From Nonomuraea deserti (GTDB lineage: Bacteria; Actinomycetota; Actinomycetes; Streptosporangiales; Streptosporangiaceae): DNA of 49,430 bases. The DNA is taken from contig NZ_SMKO01000057.1 in NCBI RefSeq assembly GCF_004348685.1, forward strand, positions 1 to 49,430, given 5' to 3'. The notes below the pieces were generated by a model that saw only the letters and a program-made list of their open reading frames with translations, did no database searches and was not told the DNA's origin. This document shows positions 17,239-25,216 of the stretch, in pieces (the first letter of the stretch is position 1; each line of letters starts with the position of its first letter). Position numbers and translations under genes: made by a program.

Positions 17239-18179
17239 GCCTGGCCTCCCGGCTGGGTGGTGAGCCGCCGCAGCAGGCCTCGATACGGTTCTTGCGAGCG
17301 GAGCAAGGTCAATCCACCTTCCAGAGATGTGGCGAGCGGCGCGGCCAGGTCCAACCCGCGGCCGGACAGGCTCGCGACCAGAGAAGTGTGCAGGAGGTTG
17401 CCGGGAACCAGGAGGCGCCCGCTGTAGGAGACCCGCCGGCCGGCGTCCGGCAGGCGCGACACCGCCACCGAGGCGGCCGCGGCGAGAGCCTCGGCCGCCT
17501 CGACGCAGATGCCGCGGGCCACCGCGTCGTGTTCCGCGGCCTCCAGGACGGCACGCGCGAAGGCGGCGGTCCGCGCGACCAGCGCGGCGTCCCGGTAGAA
17601 GCGCTGCAGGCCGGCCAGATCCGTGCCGCCCAGTTCCTCCACGAGCCGGTCGGCCAGCTCGGTCGCCGGCCCCACGCCGTCGTACGCCGCCGTGGCGGCG
17701 CGCAGCCCGGCCAGGCCGATGGCGTGGGCGCTGCCGCGGTCTCCCAGCAGCGGCCCCCAGCCGTCGATCCTGACGCTGTGCCCGGAGTCGCCGATCGCGA
17801 GAACGGTGGTCCCGGTGCCCACGCACAACACCGTGCCCGCGCCCTCCAGGGCCCCGGCGTGGGCGAGCAGGCTGTCCTCCACGACGAGAGCCGGGCATGC
17901 GAAGAACTCCTCGAGGAGGTAGACCAGCCGGCGCCTCGCCGCCGGGTCGCCGGGGACGCCGGTGAGGCCGGCGGCCACACCGGCCGGGTCCGCCGGCAGA
18001 CGGACCGCCTCGGCGGCGGCCCGGACGCTGCCGAGGATCCGGGCGACGCCATCCTCGCCCGGCTCGTACGACATGCCAGGCCCGACGCCGTACTGCCGGT
18101 TCCGGCCGGTGCTCACGAGCAGGCGAAGCTCGGACTTGCCGCCGTCGATGCTGATGTGTGACCTGTGATCCGCCGTCAA
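17235..18179 (-). CDS. BadF/BadG-family sugar kinase (N-acetylglucosamine kinase-like)
   Basis: ASKHA-fold kinase of about 314 residues. The N-terminal phosphate-1 segment is ISIDGGKSE (about 9-17), the phosphate-2 segment is CVGTGTTV, and GWGPLLGDRGSAHAIG matches the signature of GlcNAc-kinase-like members. Its likely role is ATP-dependent phosphorylation of the sugar brought in by the upstream permeases. TTG 18179 is the only sensible start: it overlaps the preceding TGA stop (TTGA) and gives the family-length N-terminus; no ATG or GTG is in frame nearby. The weak start may keep kinase levels below those of the transporter. Confidence 0.85.
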   Translation of the reverse strand: MTADHRSHISIDGGKSELRLLVSTGRNRQYGVGPGMSYEPGEDGVARILGSVRAAAEAVRLPADPAGVAAGLTGVPGDPAARRRLVYLLEEFFACPALVVEDSLLAHAGALEGAGTVLCVGTGTTVLAIGDSGHSVRIDGWGPLLGDRGSAHAIGLAGLRAATAAYDGVGPATELADRLVEELGGTDLAGLQRFYRDAALVARTAAFARAVLEAAEHDAVARGICVEAAEALAAAASVAVSRLPDAGRRVSYSGRLLVPGNLLHTSLVASLSGRGLDLAAPLATSLEGGLTLLRSQEPYRGLLRRLTTQPGGQA

Positions 18180-19006
18180 CGGGACATACCTGCCGTCAGC
18201 CCGGCGATGATCTGCTTGGTCGCGAGCGCGAACACCAGCGCCAGCGGCACGAGGGCGATCACCAGCCCGGCGAAGAGCGTCGCCCGGTCGGTGGCGAACT
18301 CGCCGAAGAAGCGGGTCAGGCCGACGGGAACGGTGTACTTCGCGTCGCTGCGCAGCAGGACGAGCGGGTAGAAGAAGTCGTTCCACGTGGGCGCGAACTG
18401 GAAGACGGTGACCACGGCCAGGGCCGGTCGCATGAGCGGCAGGGCGATCGACACGAAGAGCCGTCCCTCGTTCGCGCCGTCCAGGCGGGCGGCTTCTTCG
18501 AGTCCGGTGGGCAGCCCTCGCATGAAACCCATGATCACGAAGATCGAGAAGGGCACGCCGCTCGCCGCGTACAGCAGCATCAAGCCGGGCCGTGTGTCGA
18601 TCAACCCCATGGACAGGTACATGTAGAAGACCGGGAGCAGCCCGAGCTTGGCCGGGATCATCAGCCCTGACAGGAAGAAGGCGGCCAGGAGCGCACGCCC
18701 GCGAAACCGCCAGCGCGACAGCGCGTAGGCGGCCGTGGCCGACACCGCCACGCACAGCGCGACGGCCCCGACGGTGACCAGGAGCGAGTTGGCGAAGTAC
18801 GTGGAGATCGACGCGGTCTCCCAGGCTCGCAGGTAGTTGTCGAGGGTGAGCGACTCCGGCAGCCCGACCGGCTGCCGCAGGATGTCGGCGTTGGTGCGGA
18901 ACGAGCCGATCGCCACCAGGAGGAGCGGGCCGAACGCGACCGCGGCGTAGGACCACAACAGGGCGTGGACGACCAGGACCCGTACGCCTCGGCGTCTCGT
19001 GGTCAC
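18176..19006 (-). CDS. ABC sugar transporter permease, second subunit (MalG/UgpE type)
   Basis: Membrane permease of 276 residues, six spans, CUT1 family. The EAA loop is LEEAARLDGANEG followed by IALPLMRPAL. GTG 19006 overlaps the preceding permease stop (GTGA), and GGGAGG sits 7 bases upstream. It pairs with the permease at 19003-19974 to form the channel. As in the mal operon, no ATPase gene is present. Confidence 0.93.
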   Translation of the reverse strand: MTTRRRGVRVLVVHALLWSYAAVAFGPLLLVAIGSFRTNADILRQPVGLPESLTLDNYLRAWETASISTYFANSLLVTVGAVALCVAVSATAAYALSRWRFRGRALLAAFFLSGLMIPAKLGLLPVFYMYLSMGLIDTRPGLMLLYAASGVPFSIFVIMGFMRGLPTGLEEAARLDGANEGRLFVSIALPLMRPALAVVTVFQFAPTWNDFFYPLVLLRSDAKYTVPVGLTRFFGEFATDRATLFAGLVIALVPLALVFALATKQIIAGLTAGMSR

Positions 19007-19974
19007 GAGGTCACCTCCCGGCGCCGCAGGAAGCGCTCCAGGACCGCGGAGGCGCCGAAGACGAGGATGAAAATCATGATGGCGAGCGCGGAGGACTCCC
19101 CGATCGCGTTCGTGCCGCCCTCGAAGGCCGTGCGGTAGTAGAGCAGGCCCAGCACGTCCATCGCGCCGCCCGGGCCGCCGTCCGATCCGCCGAGCGCGTA
19201 GACCAGGTCGAAGAGGTTGAAGCAGCCGATGAAGGTCAGCACGGTGATGACCCCGACTGCGGGCATGAGGAGCGGGAACCGAACGCTCCAGAAGGCCCGG
19301 AACGGGGAGGCGCCGTCCATCGCGGCGGCCTCCTCCAGCTCCCGGGGGATGCCGCCCAGCGCGGCGAGAAAGATCAGCATCGGGCCCCCGATCCACTGCC
19401 AGGCGTTCACCAGAACCAGGACGGGAAGCGCCGTGTCGGGAGCGCCCAGCCATGGCCGGGCCCACGATTCCAGGCCGGCCGCCCGCAGCAGGAAGTTGAT
19501 CGGCCCGAACGTGGGGCTCAGCAGCAGTGACCAGACGTATCCGACGATCAGCGGGCTGATGAGGTACGGCAGGGAGAAGATCGTCTGGAGGAAGCGCTTG
19601 CCGCGGGGGTTGCGATACAGCAGCACCGCGAGCCCGAGGCCGACGGTGTTCTGGATGGCCATCGTGCCGGCGAAGAACAGCACGTTGTGCCAGAGCGCGG
19701 CGGGAATCTCCTGGTTGAGCGGATACCTGGTCAGCACCTCGAGATAGTTGCCGAGCCCGGCGAACTCCCCCCGGCGGATGCCCTCCCACCGGAACAGGCC
19801 GTAGTACAAGGCCGTGACCAGCGGGACGACGACGAACACGCCGTAGAGCACGAGGGCCGGCAGGCAGAACGCCGCGATCCAGGCCGGGGAGGTGCGGCCG
19901 GCCCGGTAGCCGGCCCGGTAGCCGGCCCGGTAGCCGGCACGGTAGCGCGCCGGCCCGAGGCGCCCGGCGGTCAC
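19003..19974 (-). CDS. ABC sugar transporter permease, first subunit (MalF/UgpA type)
   Basis: CUT1 permease of about 323 residues with six spans. The EAA loop is LEEAAAMDGASPFRAFW. GTG 19974 is chosen because it overlaps the binding-protein stop in the GTGA pattern used throughout this operon; GTG 19992 is in frame and would overlap by 22 bases. The cytoplasmic N-terminus before the first span carries four YRAG repeats (see the repeat at 19897), which I do not know from this family and which look like recent slippage. Confidence 0.92.
   Translation of the reverse strand: MTAGRLGPARYRAGYRAGYRAGYRAGRTSPAWIAAFCLPALVLYGVFVVVPLVTALYYGLFRWEGIRRGEFAGLGNYLEVLTRYPLNQEIPAALWHNVLFFAGTMAIQNTVGLGLAVLLYRNPRGKRFLQTIFSLPYLISPLIVGYVWSLLLSPTFGPINFLLRAAGLESWARPWLGAPDTALPVLVLVNAWQWIGGPMLIFLAALGGIPRELEEAAAMDGASPFRAFWSVRFPLLMPAVGVITVLTFIGCFNLFDLVYALGGSDGGPGGAMDVLGLLYYRTAFEGGTNAIGESSALAIMIFILVFGASAVLERFLRRREVTS
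19897..19944 (-). repeat. Four 12-base tandem repeats in a permease N-terminus
   Basis: The 12-base unit GCCGGCCCGGTA occurs three times exactly (19897-19932) and once with one change (19933-19944). It is in frame and encodes Tyr-Arg-Ala-Gly four times in the positively charged cytoplasmic tail before the first membrane span. Copy number could vary by replication slippage without breaking the gene. Confidence 0.95.
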
Positions 19975-21263
19975 TGGGTCGGCCTGAACCACTGATCCAC
20001 ACCTTGCTGAATGTGTTCGGCGGCGTCCTCGGCGCCGGAGCGCCCGGCGACGAACGTCGAGAACGCCTCCGAGGCCAGGTCCCAGGCGGTCGGCGAGCCG
20101 CCGGAGAAGTACGCGTAGGTGACGTACGGGCTGGGATCGGCCTGGTAGGCGGCCAGCGCCTGCGCGAGCAGCGGGTCCTGGGGCCGCACGCCAGGCACCG
20201 CCGAGATCTGCCGGAGCTCGGTGGAGAACGCCTGGCCGAACTCGGGGGAGGCCATCCAGCGCACCAGGTCCATGGCTGCCTTCTGGTCGGGCGACTTGGC
20301 CGAGACACCGAACGAGCCGTCGACGTAGCCGGGGACGAGCGTCTGGGTGGCCGCCGCGCCCGGCGGTGGCGGGACGTTGAAGATGCCGAGCTCGAGTTCC
20401 GGGTTGGATTTCCCGAAGACCGCCAGCTCCCAGACCCCGCCGGGGAACATCGCCGCCCGCCCGGAGGTGAACAGCGCCTGGGCGTCAACGTAGCTCACGC
20501 CCTCGTACTGCTCGGGCCAGTACTTGCTCGTGCTCTTCCACCTCGTCAGCGAGTCGACCCAGGGCCGGTCGGTGAACTTGGCCTGGCCGGCCAGCATCCT
20601 GCCGAGGTAGTCGTGGCCGCCGTAGGTCGTCGCGCCGAAGATCTCCTGCTGGATGGGGAGCATCCACGTGTCGGTCACCGTCGTCGCGAGGGGGACGAGG
20701 TCGGCCGCCGCCAGCTTGTCGAAGGCCGCGATCATCTCGTCCCAGGTCTTCGGCGGGGTCAGCCCGTGCTTGCCGAAGAGGGCCTTGTCGTAGATGACGT
20801 GCAGGGTCTGGATGGCGAACGGCACGCCGTACACCCGCTTGTCGCGCTCGCCGCGGGCGCCGTCCAGGACCGGCTCGGGGAAGCCGGCCAGCTCCTGGAC
20901 CTGGCCGTCCAGGGGGACCAGACTCTTGGCGGCGACGAGCGGCTGGAGCAACCCGTACGAGCGCAGCTGGGCGACGTCGGGGCCGTTGGCGTCGCTGAGC
21001 CCCGTCCGCAGGATCGTGTCGTACTCGTCGGCCTTGTAGGGCACGTACTTCACCTTCACGCCCGGATGGGCGTCTTCGTAGATCTTGAAGATCTTCTCGT
21101 AGGCGGCGACGTCCTCCTGCCGCCATCCCCAGACGTCGAGAGTGACCTGTTCGGAGGTGGTGCCGGAGCTCGTCTGCCCCTCGGGGGCGCTCGGGGCGCA
21201 GGCCGACAGAGCCATGGCCAGCACCCCGGCCGCCGCGAGCAAGCCGCGCCGTGTACGAAACAT
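19971..21263 (-). CDS. Lipoprotein sugar-binding protein of the DasR-like-controlled importer
   Basis: CUT1 extracellular solute-binding protein, 430 residues, first gene of the importer operon. The signal peptide has two Arg before its hydrophobic core and a perfect lipobox LSAC. The mature part opens with VTLDVWGWRQEDVAAYEK and includes GRAAMFPGGVWEL, typical of sugar-binding members. ATG 21263 is preferred because GGAGA lies 7 bases upstream; ATG 21269 and ATG 21290 are also in frame. The dre-like operator in its promoter and the kinase downstream suggest an (amino)sugar or glycoside ligand; exact ligand unknown. Confidence 0.9.
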   Translation of the reverse strand: MFRTRRGLLAAAGVLAMALSACAPSAPEGQTSSGTTSEQVTLDVWGWRQEDVAAYEKIFKIYEDAHPGVKVKYVPYKADEYDTILRTGLSDANGPDVAQLRSYGLLQPLVAAKSLVPLDGQVQELAGFPEPVLDGARGERDKRVYGVPFAIQTLHVIYDKALFGKHGLTPPKTWDEMIAAFDKLAAADLVPLATTVTDTWMLPIQQEIFGATTYGGHDYLGRMLAGQAKFTDRPWVDSLTRWKSTSKYWPEQYEGVSYVDAQALFTSGRAAMFPGGVWELAVFGKSNPELELGIFNVPPPPGAAATQTLVPGYVDGSFGVSAKSPDQKAAMDLVRWMASPEFGQAFSTELRQISAVPGVRPQDPLLAQALAAYQADPSPYVTYAYFSGGSPTAWDLASEAFSTFVAGRSGAEDAAEHIQQGVDQWFRPTQ

Positions 21264-21303
21264 ACGCATTTCTCCATATCGGGCGCTCATGCGATGGACT
21301 GGA

Positions 21304-21332
21304 AGGTAATACTGGTATAGACCGTAAGTCAA
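21304..21332 (-). promoter_or_regulatory. Promoter of the importer operon
   Basis: On the minus strand TTGACT (21332-21327) and TTACCT (21309-21304) are separated by exactly 17 bases, an excellent match to a housekeeping promoter. The 17-base spacer is almost entirely occupied by a dre-like palindrome. The leader to ATG 21263 would be about 33 bases. Confidence 0.7.
21311..21326. promoter_or_regulatory. dre-like operator in the importer promoter
   Basis: ACTGGTATAGACCGTA matches about 12 of 16 positions of the DasR responsive element of Streptomyces (AsTGGTCTAGACCAsT). It lies between the -35 and -10 boxes of the importer promoter and within the 121-base gap to the divergent GntR gene. Repression by steric exclusion of RNA polymerase is the simple reading. 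Confidence 0.7.
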
Positions 21333-21384
21333 CAGGCGGGAGGCCATAAGATGGTGCGCCGACAGGACTGGGAGGGAGCCGGCG

Positions 21385-22158
21385 GTGGCGAGGCCGCGAC
21401 ACGAACCGCGTGATGTCGCACCAGAGGTGTTCTCGGCGGGCGAGGGAAGCCCGAAGGGCAAGCACATCCAGGACGTCCTCACCGCCCTGGTGCTCGACAT
21501 GCGCGACGGCGCCCTGCTCCCCTCCGAACGCGTCCTCGCCGAGCGGTTCGGCGTGGCCAGGATGACGGTCCGCGGAGCGATCAACGACCTGGAGGCGCGC
21601 GGGCTGGTCAGGCGCGTCGCGGGGCGGGGCACGTTCGTGCAGCAGCCCACCCTCACGCACTCGGAGAACTTCCGCTCCTTCAGCGAGGACATGCGGATGC
21701 GCGGGATGGTTCCCGGCGCCAAGAGCTACCGGGGCCGCACCCGGCCCGCGCCGCGCGACATCGCGGCCCGCCTCGGCCTCGCCTCCGGCGATCCGGTCCA
21801 CTCCATCGAGCGGGTGCGGACCGCTGACGGCGTCCCCATGGCGCTGGAGCGCACGAACCTGTCCGCCGCGCGGTTCCCGGGTCTGCTCGCCGAGATGGGG
21901 CGGGACGACTCGCTCTTCGAGCTCCTTGGACGCCTGTTCGGCGTGCGGCTGGAGACCGCGGAGCAAACCGTCTCCATCGCCCGGCTGAGCCGGTCGGAGG
22001 CCAGACGGCTGGAGGTGCCGGACTATGATCCGGCGTTCCTCGTGGAACGGGTCGCCGTGGACACCATGGGCAACGTGGTCGAGTTCGGCCGCTCGCTGTA
22101 CCGCGGCGATCGCTACGTCATCCAGATGCACGTCAGCCGGCCCCCGGCCGTCGACTGA
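21385..22158 (+). CDS. GntR/HutC-family (UTRA) transcriptional repressor, DasR-like
   Basis: 257 residues. The winged-helix DNA-binding domain spans about 25-95, with PSERVLAERFGVARMTVRGA as recognition core and GRGTFV in the wing. A UTRA effector domain follows (about 105-255) with ERVRTADGVPMALERTNL, RFPGL and GRSLYRGDRYV, closely matching the pattern of DasR/NagR proteins that sense phosphorylated amino sugars. GTG 21385 has GGGAGG upstream. It is divergent from the importer operon and followed by the phosphoesterase operon, and dre-like sites sit in both promoters. The inducer is probably a phosphosugar made by the BadF kinase, but this is inference. Confidence 0.88.
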   Translation: MARPRHEPRDVAPEVFSAGEGSPKGKHIQDVLTALVLDMRDGALLPSERVLAERFGVARMTVRGAINDLEARGLVRRVAGRGTFVQQPTLTHSENFRSFSEDMRMRGMVPGAKSYRGRTRPAPRDIAARLGLASGDPVHSIERVRTADGVPMALERTNLSAARFPGLLAEMGRDDSLFELLGRLFGVRLETAEQTVSIARLSRSEARRLEVPDYDPAFLVERVAVDTMGNVVEFGRSLYRGDRYVIQMHVSRPPAVD

Positions 22159-22219
22159 CCCCGGCCCGGCGGACCCTCACCGCGAGCTGCCAGGCCCCTC
22201 CCCTGCACGCGTCTCCCCC

Positions 22220-22248
22220 TTGTCACTCCCTCCACGCGGTGTTACGTT
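22220..22248 (+). promoter_or_regulatory. Promoter of the secreted phosphoesterase operon
   Basis: TTGTCA (22220-22225) and TACGTT (22243-22248) have a 17-base spacer. Transcription should start near 22255, immediately before the dre-like operator, with a leader of about 55 bases to ATG 22312. Confidence 0.65.
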
Positions 22249-22258
22249 TCCGCCGAAT

Positions 22259-22274
22259 ACTGGTCTAGACAGGA
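22259..22274. promoter_or_regulatory. dre-like operator of the phosphoesterase operon
   Basis: ACTGGTCTAGACAGGA contains an intact TGGTCTAGAC core and matches about 13 of 16 positions of the Streptomyces DasR element. It begins about 4 bases after the predicted transcription start, a classic roadblock or occlusion position, and lies 101 bases after the end of the GntR gene. Confidence 0.75.
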
Positions 22275-22311
22275 ATGTCTGGGCGGAGACTCACCCCCAG
22301 GGAGACGCACC

Positions 22312-23355
22312 ATGAGATTCGGAGTCACCGCGGTCGTGGCAGCGGCCGCATTACTCCTGGCGACGCCCGCCGTCGCCGCCGCGGAGCCGCCGGGCGGCGC
22401 TCCGGCCGGGCAGGCCGAGCTAAGGATCCGGATGCTGGACTTCAACTTCGCCGGAAACGGCTTCAACGGCGGGAACACGGGCGCCCCGGTCGACGACGCC
22501 GTGACGAAGATCTACGAGCAGGGCGCCGAGATCATCTCGCTCAACGAGATGTGCTACACGCAGTGGGTCGCGCTGCGGGACCGGCTGAAGGCGAAGCCGG
22601 GGTACGGCGGTCTCACCGAGCAGGTCGTCGTGACGAACTACGACATCCCCAACTGCCACGACGCGGACGTCAACCCCGGCGGCTGGTACGTCATGGGACT
22701 GCTGAGCAAGCACCCGTCCGACCGGGTGATGTTCGGTGACACGCCGTACCTGGACCTCGGCTACCACTATCGCCAGCGGTTCCGCAAGCTCGTCTGCGGT
22801 GACGTCCACGTGCCCCGCGCGGTGGCCGTGCGCGCGTGCGTGACCCATACCGAGGTGCCCCTGGTCATCATCGACGAGGGCTCCTTCCCCGACGACCCGG
22901 ACATCGCCGGCGACCCCTATTACGGCCGCTCCATCAACTACGCCCAGTCGAAGCTGATCGCCGACACCATCACGCCGATGGCCGCCCGGATGCCGGTCGC
23001 CCTGCTCGGCGACCTGAACGAGTTGCCGTTCCTGCCCTCGCTCACCCACTTCTACGCCAAGTGCGGCGGGACGGGGGTGTTCAACGAGGTCGACGGAGCG
23101 GACCCGCGCTGGCGCGGCAACATCAGGCGATGGCACCTCGGGACGGAGGCGTGCCCGCACCGCCAGGGCGAGTGGACCATGGGCGCCGAAGGTCTGCCCG
23201 ACGACTACCACCGGTCCTACCAGAGCAACCGGAAGATCGACTACATCTTCGTCGATCGCCGTCATTTCAAGGTGGGCCCCACGTCCGGCTGGGTCGTCTC
23301 GACGCCGTACTCCGACCACCGCATCGTCGTCGGCGACGTCGCGCTGAAGCACTGA
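22312..23355 (+). CDS. Secreted endonuclease/exonuclease/phosphatase (EEP) family phosphodiesterase
   Basis: Exported metal-dependent phosphoesterase of 347 residues. The signal peptide (about 1-25) ends near VAAAEPP. EEP landmarks are FNFAGNG (metal Asn region), SLNEMCYTQW (metal Glu), VALLGDLNELP (catalytic Asp-Asn), KIDYIFVDR and YSDHRIV (catalytic His). This fold includes DNase I, sphingomyelinase C and inositol phosphatases, so substrate cannot be read from motifs. ATG 22312 follows GGGAGA by about 6 bases. It is first of three genes for secreted phosphoesterases and lies under a dre-like operator, linking it to the sugar importer. Confidence 0.85.
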   Translation: MRFGVTAVVAAAALLLATPAVAAAEPPGGAPAGQAELRIRMLDFNFAGNGFNGGNTGAPVDDAVTKIYEQGAEIISLNEMCYTQWVALRDRLKAKPGYGGLTEQVVVTNYDIPNCHDADVNPGGWYVMGLLSKHPSDRVMFGDTPYLDLGYHYRQRFRKLVCGDVHVPRAVAVRACVTHTEVPLVIIDEGSFPDDPDIAGDPYYGRSINYAQSKLIADTITPMAARMPVALLGDLNELPFLPSLTHFYAKCGGTGVFNEVDGADPRWRGNIRRWHLGTEACPHRQGEWTMGAEGLPDDYHRSYQSNRKIDYIFVDRRHFKVGPTSGWVVSTPYSDHRIVVGDVALKH

Positions 23356-23366
23356 AGGGTCCGCAC

Positions 23367-25166
23367 ATGCGCAGGCGAACGAGACTGTGCGCCGCGGCGC
23401 TGACCGCGGCCCTCCTTCCGGCGGGGACCCTGTCAGGTCAGGCCACGGCGGCCACCCGGCAGGCGGACTTCCGCATCCTTCCGTATCTGCAGAGCCCGAG
23501 TTCCTCGGGCATCACCATCACCTGGTTCACCGAGGACGGCGGGCCAGGCCGGTTGACCGTCCGCGGCCCGGGCCCCCGGGGCCGCCAGATCGCGCGGGTC
23601 GCCGGCGAGCTACAGCCGGACCTGGCCTACACGACCGCCGAGCTCACCCAGGAGATCCCCGGGCTGGAGCAGGGATCATGGCTCGAAGGGCCGGACAACT
23701 ACAAGCACTCCACGCAGGTGAGCGGCCTGCGACCGGGCGCCCAGTACCACTACACGGTGGAACAGGGCGGGGAGACCTTCCGCGGCCGCTTCCGCACCGC
23801 CCCGGCCGCCGACCGCTGGCAGCACATCAGGTTGATCGCCATGTCCGACTCCGAGACCGAGCCACGCGGGCGCGTTCAGCGCCGGGAGTGGGCGCCGGGC
23901 GCCGGCGCCGCCGGCCGGCCCTCGGCCGATCCGGGTTCGCTCTGGGATCGAACGTACGGCACCACGGTCCTGTCCGGGACGCGCGTCCTGCGCTATCCGC
24001 TCACCGAGGACGAGGGCCTGCGCCGCAACCTCGCGGTCGTGCGCGACAGATCGCCCGACGCGGTGCTCTTCACCGGAGACCTCGTCCAGGGCGGCGGCTA
24101 CCAGCCCGGCTGGGACGAGTTCTTCCGTCACACCGCCGGCGCCTCCGGCGACCTGCTGACCGACGTGCCCATCATCCCCGCGTTCGGGAACTGGGAGAGC
24201 TACGGGGCGATCAACGGCGGGTACGGCACGCCGGAGGACCGGACGCCGGTCGTACGATCGCGCGCCAAGTTCCACGCCTACTTCGACGCGCCGGGCAACG
24301 GAACGCCGGAGCACCGCGACAACTACCACCGCATCGACTACGGGCCGGTCACCGTGCTGACGATCGACAGCAACAACGGCGAACCGGATGACAGCGCGGC
24401 GAGCTACCCGCCCGAGGAGAAGCTGACCGGTCGCGAGTACACCGGGCCGGGCACCGACACCCAGGAGAACTTCACGCGTCCGGAGTACGAGGCGGCCGGC
24501 GGCCGTGACCTGTCGGACCACAGCCCTGGCGGCCGGCAATGGACGTGGGTGGAGCAGCAGCTCCGCGATGCCAGAGCCGCAGGTCAGATCGTGCTCGTGC
24601 AGTTCCACCACGCCCCCTACAGCAGCGGGGAGCACGGCCTGCCCATGAACCACGCGCTGACCTCGGGCCAGGGCGGCACCCCGATGCGCGTCTACCATCC
24701 CCTGTTCGAACGGTACGGGGTGACCGCCGTCGTCTCCGGCCACAGCGAGATGTTCGAGCGGAGTTTCGTCGACACGGACGGCGACGGCACCGGTGTGCAC
24801 TACTACGACGTGGGTGTGTCGGGCGACGGCCTGCGGGGCGTGCGCCGGGACGGCCCCACGCTCGACAGCCCGCCCCTGGCGTACAACGCCTTCAGCCGGT
24901 GGACGGCTGACCAGGGCGAGCCCGAGGTGTGGGACGTCGTCGGCGGGACGCCGCGGCTGCTTTCGGGCGGCAAGCACTACGGTCACCTCGAGATCGACGT
25001 CGACCGGGTTCGGGGAAAGAGCGGCCGGAAGGCGCGGATCACCCTGACACCCGTCCATGTCTTCCCGGTCATGGACGACACGCTGACGGTGCTCCGTACC
25101 GAGCGGCGGACCTACTCCGACCACGTGGTGATCGACGTCGGCGCCGACGGGACGCCCGCGCGCTGA
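23367..25166 (+). CDS. Secreted purple-acid-phosphatase-like metallophosphoesterase
   Basis: Exported protein of 599 residues. After a signal peptide (about 1-29) comes a fibronectin-like N-terminal domain of the purple acid phosphatase type (ILPYLQSPSSSGITITWF, then STQVSGLRPGAQYHY). The phosphoesterase core follows: MSDSE, FTGDLVQGG, FGNWESYG, QFHHAPYSS and VSGHSEMFER. Several usual metal ligands differ: GNHE reads GNWE, GHxH reads GHSE and the first DxH reads DSE. These changes could alter metal use or activity. ATG 23367 lies 11 bases after the EEP stop, with GAAGGG before it, so it is in an operon. Signal peptide and partners argue for extracellular dephosphorylation. Confidence 0.82.
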   Translation: MRRRTRLCAAALTAALLPAGTLSGQATAATRQADFRILPYLQSPSSSGITITWFTEDGGPGRLTVRGPGPRGRQIARVAGELQPDLAYTTAELTQEIPGLEQGSWLEGPDNYKHSTQVSGLRPGAQYHYTVEQGGETFRGRFRTAPAADRWQHIRLIAMSDSETEPRGRVQRREWAPGAGAAGRPSADPGSLWDRTYGTTVLSGTRVLRYPLTEDEGLRRNLAVVRDRSPDAVLFTGDLVQGGGYQPGWDEFFRHTAGASGDLLTDVPIIPAFGNWESYGAINGGYGTPEDRTPVVRSRAKFHAYFDAPGNGTPEHRDNYHRIDYGPVTVLTIDSNNGEPDDSAASYPPEEKLTGREYTGPGTDTQENFTRPEYEAAGGRDLSDHSPGGRQWTWVEQQLRDARAAGQIVLVQFHHAPYSSGEHGLPMNHALTSGQGGTPMRVYHPLFERYGVTAVVSGHSEMFERSFVDTDGDGTGVHYYDVGVSGDGLRGVRRDGPTLDSPPLAYNAFSRWTADQGEPEVWDVVGGTPRLLSGGKHYGHLEIDVDRVRGKSGRKARITLTPVHVFPVMDDTLTVLRTERRTYSDHVVIDVGADGTPAR

Positions 25167-25216
25167 GCCGGGCCCACCACGTTTCCCGAAGATCCCTATC
25201 CCTCATAGGAGTCACC

